Origin: an uncultured Myxococcaceae bacterium
Lineage (GTDB): Bacteria; Myxococcota_A; Polyangia; Polyangiales; Ga0077539
Direction of reading: 5' to 3'
Assembly (NCBI GenBank): GCA_945952225.1
Contig: CAMFHP010000086.1
Span: 1 to 37,654 of the forward strand
DNA length: 37,654 bases
Shown: one piece after another, positions 9,301-16,175 of the stretch
How the letters are laid out: every line of letters starts with the position of its first letter
Position numbering within the stretch: position 1 is the stretch's first letter
Notes under the pieces: model-generated
The model's input: only the letters and a program-made list of their open reading frames with translations
Database searches by the model: none
What the model was told of the DNA's origin: nothing
Program-made: the position numbers and the translations under genes

Positions 9301-10416
9301 GGTGCGTCCCTGCTCGGCGAGCAATCGCCCGAGGAGCATCATGCGCTCCCAGCTCGCCGCGCCCGCTTCGAGCTCGTGAATCCACGCGTCGAGCTCGTGC
9401 CGTCGCGTGCGCAGCTCGGTCATGTCGTCGTAGAGCTCGCGTCGCACGCCGGCCCCGTCGCCCGCGAGCGTGAGGGCCCGGCGCAGCGTGGCGAGGGCGT
9501 CGTCGAGCTGCCCGGCTTCCATCTGCGCGCGTCCGAGGTCGCGGAGCACGGGCGGCAGCACGCGGTTGTCACCCGAGAGCGAGCGCGCGAGCGATTGGAG
9601 CTCGGTCACCGCCTCGGCGTACATGCGCCGCGCGAGGAGGGCGTCGCCGAGCTCCCGTCGCACCGCGAGGCTTCCCGGCGAGCGGGCCACGAGGCGCTGG
9701 TGCCAGGCGCGCGCGCGGTCGACGTCGCGGGCCGCGAGCGAGAGATCGACCATCGCGCGCAACACCTCGCCCTGACGGAACGCAGGGAGCCCCAGCGACA
9801 TCGCGCGCTCGTACGCGGCGAGGGCCTCGGCGGGGCGCTCCTGCTGGCGGTGAAGGTCGGCGAGCGCGAGGAGCGGCGCCGCACGATCGGGCGCTCTCGC
9901 AGCGGCCTGTTCGTAGCGGGCGCGGGCCTCGTCGAAGCGCGCGCCATCGCGGAGGATGTGCCCGAGGAGCAGCAGCGCGGGCATCGCGCGGGGACCGCTC
10001 TCGTCGGCGCGGTGCGAGAGGTCGGCGAGGAGGCGCGTGAGGTCTCCGTCGCGCTCGCGCACGAGGCGCAACAACGAGGGGAGCGCCACGGCGTTGTCGT
10101 CGTCGCCCGCGAGGAGCACGTCGAGCAGGTGCGCGATCTGTCGGTCGCGGTGCGCATCGACGGGGGCCGCGAGGCCCGGCGGCGCGTCGGGGGGAGGCGG
10201 TGCGGTGACGTTCGGGGGCGGGCTCGCAGGGCGCGGTGTCGTCGGTCGCGCAGGCTGCGTCGAGGGACGCGATGGACGCGGTGGACGCGATGGACGCGAC
10301 GGACGCGACGGACGCGAGGGACGCGCGGGGCCGACGTCCCAGTCCTGCGCGGAGGCCGCGGGGGCGCAGAGCGAGGCGGCTCCGGCGAGCACGAGCGCGG
10401 TGAGCAGCGGGCGCAT
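6343..10416 (-). CDS. Large exported TPR and HEAT repeat protein
   Basis: A 1357-residue protein. ATG 10416 is chosen over one nine codons upstream because it begins a clean Sec signal (M-R-P-L-L-T-A-L-V-L-A) with likely cleavage after A-S-A before Q-D-W. Next comes a linker of seven Arg-Pro-Ser/Pro triplets and more Pro/Thr-rich sequence. Residues ~80-850 are a long series of TPR helical pairs (recurrent A-x-x-x-Y/L-x-R-A-L and P-x-D). From ~857 to the end the pattern changes to HEAT/armadillo-like repeats (A-L-D-L-V-G-Y-L-G, R-x-A-A-A-A-A-L). There is no catalytic motif, so a periplasmic scaffold is the best guess. It is divergent from the TPR-AAA+ gene and may head the ATP-grasp/hpt/TPR/Nudix run. 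Confidence 0.85.
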   Translation of the reverse strand: MRPLLTALVLAGAASLCAPAASAQDWDVGPARPSRPSRPSRPSRPPRPSRPSTQPARPTTPRPASPPPNVTAPPPPDAPPGLAAPVDAHRDRQIAHLLDVLLAGDDDNAVALPSLLRLVRERDGDLTRLLADLSHRADESGPRAMPALLLLGHILRDGARFDEARARYEQAAARAPDRAAPLLALADLHRQQERPAEALAAYERAMSLGLPAFRQGEVLRAMVDLSLAARDVDRARAWHQRLVARSPGSLAVRRELGDALLARRMYAEAVTELQSLARSLSGDNRVLPPVLRDLGRAQMEAGQLDDALATLRRALTLAGDGAGVRRELYDDMTELRTRRHELDAWIHELEAGAASWERMMLLGRLLAEQGRTDAAIAAYGRAIPLRPGDVDAHVQRVQLLAQSGRLDELLAARRRLVEAAPRNPAYVSDLADDLVRANRRAEALQLLATASARAGDDPDLHERIAQVYARMGESALALRETERVARVDPTNPVALETLGERLLEQGDRPRALATWQRIREGARDRARGAAALAEVYARHDMPAEAMELYREAIALRPDDVDAHKNLAVLEESARQFAPAIASWRRVIELSRDNRELRREARARIVNLWSVQGTLAAQLPALERAFAATPPDLEAGRDLAEVYARLRRPDDADRTLARLVEAEPADVATLASLERLRSQRGDLAGAISVLRRLVDADPRHARDWYQRIAAHALSLHRDGDALDAAAHAVALNPDDATGHLHLGELYRARNDAPRAAEAFRRALALNDRLYAAYFQLADLDLARNEPREAVDLYRRLIRLCPDDELVARAGRVAIEVAPAADDVAGLERDLAAASISAPGRVVLRRLLVDLYALTARPLIHTVRHGAPADAAQARAQLTRLGARALKPLLDTLADGDTARRRTALDLVGYLGNPNAVAGLLALVDGEGPMDLRVGALRAAARLADARALPRLLALAQHDNPQFATLAAWGIARIGTPASAAALARLALDSRHVEASATATLYLRAPLSAPTRAALLARLDDPRDVARSAAAALALGPVADAVVLRRLRAMLVGPEIPRAAALAALGDAPARDPVIDEDLAEALFTPLSLRGAVREIPLRMVAARALARRTSNSPRGALREPDGAVTFSDHLAARLDDDAPLDGSAALVRHAAAIARAAHDALGNPQGLDRVLDALSVADRFGPLTGALAEVPADARDAARALVRTLTPDLAALAQHPDAPTRRRVLRVLALSDAPEAAEALARAAEDPDSATGELALTLLAARDGDAPPVGPHLLDPASPWKTRLAAAAALARNTSREGAEVLTRALSGDPLSLVRAAAARALARRRDDPTVRAALERAARDDVDAAVRSAAAEALGQR
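10261..10323 (-). repeat. Seven 9-nt repeats coding Arg-Pro-Ser
   Basis: Seven consecutive 9-base units of the form cgNNggacg (plus strand), coding Arg-Pro-Ser six times and Arg-Pro-Pro once just after the signal peptide of the TPR/HEAT protein. The repeat is a likely site of length change by slippage. Confidence 0.85.
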
Positions 10417-10451
10417 CGGCGCGGAGTATAGGCGCTCGCACATCGAGGCGT

Positions 10452-10469
10452 CGCGGGTACACTCCCGCG
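10452..10469. promoter_or_regulatory. Inverted repeat in the divergent space before the AAA+ gene
   Basis: CGCGGG (10452-10457) and CCCGCG (10464-10469) are perfect 6-base arms around TACACT, which itself resembles a -10 box for the plus-strand gene starting at 10479. On the minus strand TATACT (10430-10425) lies just upstream of the TPR/HEAT start at 10416. The 62-base gap must serve both genes. No good -35 box is seen for either, so these are weak candidates. Confidence 0.3.
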
Positions 10470-10478
10470 TTCACCGCC

Positions 10479-11807
10479 ATGCAGGAACGCCCGCTCGACC
10501 CTTCGCTGAAGCTCCTCCTCGACGCGCTGGCGCTCGCGCCCTCGAACGCGCCGCTGCGCCTGCACGTCGCGACCGCGATGGAGAAGGCCGGGCAGCACGC
10601 CGCCGCGCGCCCGCACTTCGACCAGCTCGCCGACGATCCCGCGCACGGTGTCGACGCGCTCCTCGGCGGCGCCCGCTGCGCCCTCGCGATGCACGACGAA
10701 GACGGCGCCCTCGCGCGCGCCAACAAGCTCCTGGCGCGGGTGCCCGAGCACGCCGTGGCGCTGCTGCTGCGGGCCCGCGTGCGTGAGAAGCGCCGCGAGC
10801 ACCGCGAGGCCCGCGCCGACTACGAGCGCGCCGTGTCGCTCGATCCCGCCCTCGCCGACACGCAGTTCTGGGACGCGCTCCTGCCGCGCTCGCCCGAGCC
10901 CGAAGCCCCCGCGGGCAACGCCGACGAGAAGCCCCGCGACCCCGACGCGATCACGTTTCAAGACGTGGGCGGACTCGACGATCTCAAAGAGCGCGTGCGC
11001 ATGAAGATCGTGCACCCGTTCAAGAACCCCGAGCTCTTCAAGGCCTTCAAGAAGCGCACGGGCGGGGGAATTCTTCTCTACGGCCCGCCGGGCTGCGGAA
11101 AGACCTTTCTCGCGCGGGCGATCGCGGGCGAGTGCGGCGCGCACTTCAACGCCGTGGGCCTCCACGAAGTGCTGGAGATGTGGATCGGCAACTCGGAGCA
11201 GAAGCTCCACGCGGTCTTCGACGACGCCCGCCGTCGCGCGCCGAGCGTGCTGTTCTTCGACGAGGTCGACGCGCTCGGGCTCCAGCGCGCGAAGCTCGTG
11301 ACCGGGGCGATGCGCGGGGTGATCACGCAGTTTCTCTCCGAACTCGATGGCTTTCAGGGCCGCAACGAGCGCGTGCTGGTCATCGGCGCGACGAACACCC
11401 CGTGGGACCTCGACCCGGCCTTTCGTCGCCCCGGTCGCTTCGACCAGGTGCTCTTCGTTCCGCCGCCCGACACGCCCGCCCGCGCGCAGATTCTCAAGCT
11501 CAAGCTCGAAGGCCGCCCGCAGACCGCCGTCGACGTCGACCGCGTCGCAGGACAGACCGAAGGCTGGAGCGGCGCCGACCTCGAACACCTCGTCGAGAGC
11601 GCCGCGGAGATCGCCCTCGCGAAGAGCCTCGCGAAGGGCGGCGTCGAGCCCATCACCCAGGCCATGGTCGATCAGGCCCGCGCGAAGCTCCGCCCCACGA
11701 CCCGCGAGTGGTTCAGCACCGCGCGCAACTACGCGCAGTTCTCCAACGAGGCCGGGCAGTACGACGACATCGCCGAGTACATGCGCCGCCACAAGCTCGA
11801 CAAGTAG
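10479..11807 (+). CDS. TPR-AAA+ ATPase of the Vps4/spastin-like type
   Basis: A 442-residue protein. Residues ~30-135 form TPR-like helical pairs; a charged linker follows, then one AAA+ module. Walker A is G-P-P-G-C-G-K-T (202-209), Walker B is V-L-F-F-D-E (257-262), and the second region of homology G-A-T-N-T-P-W-D-L-D (303-312) leads to arginine fingers Arg317 and Arg320. A pore-loop-like E-M-W-I-G-N-S-E follows the Walker A helix. All residues for ATP hydrolysis as a ring are present. The single AAA module resembles Vps4/katanin/spastin, but TPR helices occupy the place of an MIT domain. Likely a cytosolic protein-remodelling ATPase, client unknown. The next gene, a membrane-anchored TPR protein, starts six bases after its stop. 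Confidence 0.9.
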   Translation: MQERPLDPSLKLLLDALALAPSNAPLRLHVATAMEKAGQHAAARPHFDQLADDPAHGVDALLGGARCALAMHDEDGALARANKLLARVPEHAVALLLRARVREKRREHREARADYERAVSLDPALADTQFWDALLPRSPEPEAPAGNADEKPRDPDAITFQDVGGLDDLKERVRMKIVHPFKNPELFKAFKKRTGGGILLYGPPGCGKTFLARAIAGECGAHFNAVGLHEVLEMWIGNSEQKLHAVFDDARRRAPSVLFFDEVDALGLQRAKLVTGAMRGVITQFLSELDGFQGRNERVLVIGATNTPWDLDPAFRRPGRFDQVLFVPPPDTPARAQILKLKLEGRPQTAVDVDRVAGQTEGWSGADLEHLVESAAEIALAKSLAKGGVEPITQAMVDQARAKLRPTTREWFSTARNYAQFSNEAGQYDDIAEYMRRHKLDK

Positions 11808-11813
11808 ACCGCC

Positions 11814-12845
11814 ATGGAGCCCCGCCAGGCCGCCGAGCACCACCGCAAGCGCGCCAACGTCGCCCTCGACATCGGCCGCTACGACGTCGCCGCCCGCGAG
11901 GCCCGCAGCGCGCTCGGGTACGACCCCCGCGACGACGACGCCCTCGTGCTCCTGGCCCGCGCGCTCCTCGGCAGCGGTGACTACGCGCGCGCCCTTGACG
12001 CCGTGAGCGAGGCCACGCGCCTCGCGCCGCAGCGGAGCTATTGTCATTATCTGTCCGGCTTCACGCTGCAGTGCATGGGCCGGTGGAGCGACTCGATCGC
12101 GCCGCTGGAGAAGGCCGTCGAGCTCGACGTCGACTACGCGCGCTACCACGTTCGCCTGGCGCTCTCGTACGCGGAGACGAAGCGCGGCGACGACGCGGTG
12201 CGCGCCTGCGAGCACGCCCTCACGCTGGCTCCGCGCGACGGGGTGGTCTTCGAGAACGCGTCGCGTGTGTTCGGTGCGCTCGGGCAGCTCGCGCGCGCCG
12301 AGGAGGTGGCCCGCGCCCACATCGCGCTGGAGCCCGAGAACGCCACGGGCTTCGGACGCCTCGCGTGGGTGCTCGCCGAGCGACGGAGCTGGCCCGAGGC
12401 TATCGAGATGGCGCGCGCGTCGCTGCGGCTCGATCCGAACAACTACGCGGCGTGGGCGAACCTCGGGTACGCGGCGATGCAGGCCCACGACGACGCGCAG
12501 GCCGAGACGGCGTCGCGCGAGGCGCTGCGGCTGCGTCCGGGCCTGCCGTCGGCCACGTCGAACCTGGTGACCCTGCTGCGCCGTCGGCGCGCGTGGGACG
12601 AGGCCGCCCGCGTGCTCGCCGAGTCCGTGGTGCGCGCTCCCGAGAATCGGTCGTTGCGACAGCAGCTCACCGAGGTGCGCCGCGAGCGCGCGCAGGCCGC
12701 CACGCTGCGATGGAGCGACCGCGCGGCCGTGACCGTGGTGCTGGTGCTGCTGGCGATTCCCGTGGCGCTGACGGTGCCTGCGGCGGCCCTCGTGGTGGCC
12801 GCCGTGGCGCTCGCGCTCGCGTGGATCGTGTGGGCGATGAAGTAG
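11814..12845 (+). CDS. TPR protein with C-terminal membrane anchor
   Basis: A 343-residue protein made of TPR repeats for its first ~280 residues (several P-x-N/D and Y-A-R-A-L style pairs, including D-P-N-N-Y-A-A-W-A-N-L-G-Y-A). It ends in a very hydrophobic stretch (~304-341) that can form two transmembrane helices and finishes W-I-V-W-A-M-K. There is no N-terminal signal, so the TPR part should face the cytosol. Its start lies six bases after the AAA+ stop, so the two are surely co-transcribed; a role as membrane receptor for the ATPase is inference. Codons 76-79 (TAT TGT CAT TAT, 12039-12050) all end in T, against strong G/C preference elsewhere. Confidence 0.85.
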   Translation: MEPRQAAEHHRKRANVALDIGRYDVAAREARSALGYDPRDDDALVLLARALLGSGDYARALDAVSEATRLAPQRSYCHYLSGFTLQCMGRWSDSIAPLEKAVELDVDYARYHVRLALSYAETKRGDDAVRACEHALTLAPRDGVVFENASRVFGALGQLARAEEVARAHIALEPENATGFGRLAWVLAERRSWPEAIEMARASLRLDPNNYAAWANLGYAAMQAHDDAQAETASREALRLRPGLPSATSNLVTLLRRRRAWDEAARVLAESVVRAPENRSLRQQLTEVRRERAQAATLRWSDRAAVTVVLVLLAIPVALTVPAAALVVAAVALALAWIVWAMK

Positions 12846-12849
12846 TCGA

Positions 12850-12865
12850 CGCTCCGTGAGGAGCG
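12850..12865. terminator. Candidate bidirectional terminator hairpin
   Basis: CGCTCC (12850-12855), loop GTGA, GGAGCG (12860-12865): a 6-base perfect stem filling most of the 24-base gap between two convergent stops (12845 plus, 12870 minus). There is no long U tract on either side. Position is the main support. Confidence 0.5.
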
Positions 12866-12869
12866 GGAC

Positions 12870-15170
12870 TCACTTCTTGTTGAGCAGTCGCTCGAAGGCG
12901 TTGTTCTTGAACTGCGGCTGCGCGGGGGCCTTCGGCGGCGGCTGCGGTCCGCGTCCGGGGCGACGGTCGCCGCCCTGGGGCTGCTGCGAGGGCTGCGGAC
13001 GCCCCGAGGCGCCGGGCACGTTCGCGTTGCCCGCGCCCGACTTCGCCGTGAGGCTGATGCGCTTGCGCATGAGGTCGACTTCGAGCACGCGGACCTTGAT
13101 GCGATCGCCAGGGCGCACCACCTCGGCGGGGTCTCGCACGAAGCGGTCGCTGAGCTGCGACACGTGCACGAGGCCGTCCTGGTGCACGCCCACGTCGACG
13201 AAGGCCCCGAAGGCCGTGACGTTGGTCACCACACCTTCGAGCTGCATGCCGGGCTTGAGGTCTTCCATCGTGCGCACGTCGTCGCGGAACTTCGGCGGTT
13301 CGAACTCCGCGCGCGGATCGCGGCCGGGCTTCTTGAGCTCCTCGACGATGTCTTTGAGCGTGAACTCGCCCACGTCGCCCTGGGCGTACTTCTGCCACTG
13401 CACCTTCGCGGCGAGCGCGGCGTTGCCCATGAGCGACGAGACGTCGGTGCCGAGGTCCGAGGCCATGCGCTCCACGAGCTCGTAGCGTTCGGGGTGCACC
13501 GCGGAACGATCGAGCGCGTTGGCGCTCTCGCGGATGCGCAGAAAGCCCGCGGACTGTTCGAAGGTGCGCGGCCCCACGCCCGACACGTCGAGCACCTCGC
13601 GCCGCGTGCGAAACGGACCGTTCGCGTCGCGGTGCTGCACGATGCGCTTCGCGAGCGTGGGACCGATGCCCGCCACGTACCCGAGGAGCGACGCGCTCGC
13701 GGTGTTGAGCTCCACGCCCACGGAGTTCACGCAGCTCTCGACGACCTCATCGAGCTTCTTCGCGAGCAGCGGCTGAAACACGTCGTGCTGGTACTGCCCC
13801 ACGCCGATGGATTTCGGATCGACCTTCACGAGCTCGGCGAGCGGATCTTGAAGCCTCCGCGCGATCGAGATGGCCCCGCGCACCGTGAGGTCGAGATCGG
13901 GGAACTCCTCGCGCGCCACATCGGAAGCCGAGTACACGCTCGCGCCCGCCTCGTTGACCATCACGGTGATGATCCCGCTGTCGGCGCCGAGGGCCTCGCG
14001 CACGAAGGCCTCGGTCTCGCGCCCGTGCGTTCCGTTGCCCACGGCCACGGCCGCGGGGCGGTGCTTCGCCGCGAGGGCCTTGAGCGTCTGGCGGCTGCGT
14101 TCGAGGGCGCCGTCGCCCTGCACCAGCATCAGCACCGTGTGTTCGAGCACGCGCCCCGTGGCGTCGACGACGGCGAGCTTGCAGCCCGTGCGCTGCCCCG
14201 GGTCGATGCCGATCACCGGACGCGCCCCGAGCGGCGCCGCGAGCAGCAGCGCGCGGAGGTTCTGCGCGAACACGTCCACGGCGTCGCGGTCGGCGCGGAG
14301 CTTCATCTCCACGCGCACCTCGCTCTCGACCGAGGGCGCGAGCAGCCGTCGCCACGCGTCGCCCACCGCGGCGTCGAGCTCGCCCGCCCACGGAGAGCTC
14401 GCCTTGCGGCCCGCCATCGCGGCCACCTCACGCTGCGCGCGCTCGACGTCGACCTCGACCTCGGCGCGGAGCACGTTCTCGGCCTCTCCGCGGCGCACGG
14501 CCAGGTAGCGGTGCGAGGGGATCGCCGCGCAGGCCTCGCGGAACTCGTAGTACATCTCGAACTTGGTGGGCCCGCTCACCTCGGGGGCCTTCGTCACCAC
14601 GAGCGTGCCGTCTTTGAGAAAGAGCTCGCGCGCCCAGCCGCGCACGTCGGCGCGTTCGGCCACGGTCTCGGCCACGATGTCGCGCGCGCCCTGCAGCGCC
14701 TCGCGCACGGTGGCGACGCCCTTCTCGGCGTTCACGAAGGCCGCGGCTTCGGCGTTGGGGTCGCCGTCGGCGCCCTGCGCGAGGATGCGCTGCGCGAGCG
14801 GGTCGAGGCCCTTCTCCCGCGCGATCATCGCGCGCGTGCGGCGCTTGGGCTTGAACGGGAGGTAGATGTCTTCGAGCTCGCTCTTGACCGTGCAGGCCTC
14901 GATCTTCGCGCGCAGCTCGGGGGTGAGCTTCCCCTGCTTGTCGATCTCGTCGAGGATGGTCTTCTTGCGGTCTTCGAGCTCGCGGAGATACCCGTGCCGC
15001 TCCTCGACCGCGCGGATCTGCACCTCGTCGAGGCCGCCGGTGGCCTCCTTGCGGTAGCGGGCGATGAAGGGCACGGTGGCCCCGCCCGTGAGGAGCTCCA
15101 CCACGGCGCGCACACCGTGAGCGGGGAGCGTGAGTTCCTGGGCGAGAGCGGCGATGAGATCGAGCGCCAT
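12870..15170 (-). CDS. tex: Tex family RNA-binding transcription accessory protein
   Basis: A 766-residue protein, the usual length for Tex. Order: N-terminal helical region with I-A-R-Y-R-K-E near residue 40 and L-P-F-K-P-K-R-R-T-R near 100; a YqgF/RNase H-like domain from ~317 (V-I-G-I-D-P-G, Asp323); helix-hairpin-helix pairs (V-A-G-I-G-P-T-L-A and V-S-G-V-G-P-R-T); an S1 RNA-binding domain ~641-712 (V-T-A-F-G-A-F-V-D-V-G). A Gly/Pro/Gln-rich tail of ~45 residues ends N-N-A-F-E-R-L-L-N-K-K. Tex binds nucleic acid and acts with RNA polymerase, related to eukaryotic Spt6. ATG 15170 gives the family N-terminus; the open frame upstream to 15821 overlaps the next gene and is spurious. Confidence 0.95.
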   Translation of the reverse strand: MALDLIAALAQELTLPAHGVRAVVELLTGGATVPFIARYRKEATGGLDEVQIRAVEERHGYLRELEDRKKTILDEIDKQGKLTPELRAKIEACTVKSELEDIYLPFKPKRRTRAMIAREKGLDPLAQRILAQGADGDPNAEAAAFVNAEKGVATVREALQGARDIVAETVAERADVRGWARELFLKDGTLVVTKAPEVSGPTKFEMYYEFREACAAIPSHRYLAVRRGEAENVLRAEVEVDVERAQREVAAMAGRKASSPWAGELDAAVGDAWRRLLAPSVESEVRVEMKLRADRDAVDVFAQNLRALLLAAPLGARPVIGIDPGQRTGCKLAVVDATGRVLEHTVLMLVQGDGALERSRQTLKALAAKHRPAAVAVGNGTHGRETEAFVREALGADSGIITVMVNEAGASVYSASDVAREEFPDLDLTVRGAISIARRLQDPLAELVKVDPKSIGVGQYQHDVFQPLLAKKLDEVVESCVNSVGVELNTASASLLGYVAGIGPTLAKRIVQHRDANGPFRTRREVLDVSGVGPRTFEQSAGFLRIRESANALDRSAVHPERYELVERMASDLGTDVSSLMGNAALAAKVQWQKYAQGDVGEFTLKDIVEELKKPGRDPRAEFEPPKFRDDVRTMEDLKPGMQLEGVVTNVTAFGAFVDVGVHQDGLVHVSQLSDRFVRDPAEVVRPGDRIKVRVLEVDLMRKRISLTAKSGAGNANVPGASGRPQPSQQPQGGDRRPGRGPQPPPKAPAQPQFKNNAFERLLNKK

Positions 15171-15209
15171 GCGGTCTGCGTACTCCGTCGGTTGCAGAAG
15201 GGGGCGCGG

Positions 15210-15238
15210 ACCATAGAGAAGCCCGCGTCCCTTCGCAA
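15210..15238 (-). promoter_or_regulatory. Candidate promoter for tex
   Basis: On the minus strand TTGCGA (15238-15233) and TATGGT (15215-15210) are separated by exactly 17 bases, each matching four of six consensus sigma-70 positions. The -10 box lies about 40 bases before the tex start. Confidence 0.4.
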
Positions 15239-15271
15239 CGGCGTCGACCGCGGCGGGTGTGACGTACTCTG

Positions 15272-15892
15272 TCAGGCGCTGAAGGCGGGCACGGCGCGGG
15301 CGGCGAGGTAGCTCCGCGAGGGCGCCGTGGCGTTGTCGTTGGTGGGTTCGGTGATGGTGAGCGCGATGGCCCCGTCGGGGTACGACGGACGCCGCGGCGC
15401 AGGGCGCTCGCTCGGGGCCGCGCCGATGCGCTGCGCGAGGGCCTCGGTGGTCTCGTCGATCACGGCCACCACGTCTTCGAGCGCCACGAGGGCCACGTCG
15501 TACGAGAGCGGACGCTGCCGCGCGAGGCACACCTGCACGCGCCCGTAGGTCACCTTCTTGCGGGCCGTGCGCTCCGTCGCGAGGCTGTCGCGAAAGAGGG
15601 CGCGGCGCGCGCGCGAACCCGCCGCCACCACGGCCGCGTCGTCGTCGAAGGCCGCCGCGGCGAGCAGCGCTTCGAGACGCACCTGCGCGCGATCCCAGCG
15701 GGCTTCGAGCTCCTCGACGCTCGGTCCCGTCACCGCCGAGAGCTCGCGGTTCACCGGCCACTGCACCTCGCAGCGCAGCGCCGACGACGGACCCGTGGGC
15801 GCGAGCGAGATGGCGTTCCACGGGCCCTGGCGGGTCGTGGCGCGCGGGGCGACGAAGGGCGACGAGGCGGCGACAGCGAAGGCGAGCGACAT
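15272..15892 (-). CDS. Hypothetical protein
   Basis: A 206-residue protein that I do not recognise. ATG 15892 (M-S-L-A-F-A-V) has GGGAG about 12 bases upstream and is chosen over a start 19 codons earlier with Arg/Pro-rich sequence. The N-terminus is mildly hydrophobic but lacks a clear signal peptide. Residues ~75-170 look helical with many Arg/Glu/Ala (E-E-L-E-A-R-W-D-R-A then A-L-E-D-V-V-A-V-I-D-E). The last ~35 residues are low in structure. It is transcribed away from glnD across the longest non-coding gap and ends 101 bases before the tex start, with tex's own promoter candidate in between. Confidence 0.6.
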   Translation of the reverse strand: MSLAFAVAASSPFVAPRATTRQGPWNAISLAPTGPSSALRCEVQWPVNRELSAVTGPSVEELEARWDRAQVRLEALLAAAAFDDDAAVVAAGSRARRALFRDSLATERTARKKVTYGRVQVCLARQRPLSYDVALVALEDVVAVIDETTEALAQRIGAAPSERPAPRRPSYPDGAIALTITEPTNDNATAPSRSYLAARAVPAFSA

Positions 15893-15930
15893 GATTGGTT
15901 CCACTCCCGAGAGGGGGAAGATGGGAGACA

Positions 15931-15995
15931 CCCGGCGCGCCGTCGGCACACCGGTGCGAGCGTCACGGTTCCGTCAACCGTTCCGGCGCGCCGGG
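15931..15995. promoter_or_regulatory. Cluster of palindromes in the 283-base glnD-side gap
   Basis: Within 65 bases lie CGGCGCGCCG (15933-15942), CACCGGTG (15949-15956), ACGGTT-N5-AACCGT (15965-15981) and CCGGCGCGCCGG (15983-15994). The outer copies also pair as CCCGGCGCGCC (15931-15941) with GGCGCGCCGGG (15985-15995). It begins 39 bases upstream of the minus-strand hypothetical gene, so it could be its operator or a structured leader. GC content makes some palindromes expected; the density is what stands out. Confidence 0.35.
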
Positions 15996-16090
15996 CGAAG
16001 TGCAGTGGCCATGCCGCACGCGAAATCCCCCTCTCGCTACAGCCGGGCTCGAAGAACTCGACGGTACGAAGAAAAACACCGCGCGGCGCC

Positions 16091-16148
16091 GTCGGATTTT
16101 TGACAGAACCCCGTGGGCCCGTCACGGCGCCGGTGTCGGAAATTTGAC
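16091..16148 (+). promoter_or_regulatory. Direct repeat upstream of glnD
   Basis: GTCGGATTTTTGAC (16091-16104) and GTCGGAAATTTGAC (16135-16148) match at 12 of 14 positions and start 44 bases apart, about four helical turns. Each contains a TTGAC -35-like core; the first is a perfect TTGACA (16100-16105), but no good -10 box is found 16-18 bases downstream. The second ends 27 bases before the glnD start. Confidence 0.4.
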
Positions 16149-16175
16149 GCTCGCGGTAGAGGCCACGCGATCACC

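Noticed and set aside
9606-12488. Minus-strand open frame of 960 codons crossing the AAA+ and TPR/HEAT genes
   Set aside because: It overlaps the well-supported TPR-AAA+ gene on the other strand and the TPR/HEAT gene in another frame, and contains no recognisable domain.
15171-15821. Upstream extension of the tex frame
   Set aside because: The added 217 residues are Arg/Gly-rich, overlap the hypothetical gene in another frame, and the Tex family begins at ATG 15170.
16059-16101. Terminator-like CGACGG/CCGTCG pair followed by five T
   Set aside because: The loop is 24 bases and no plus-strand gene lies upstream to terminate; the T run is part of the direct repeat before glnD.
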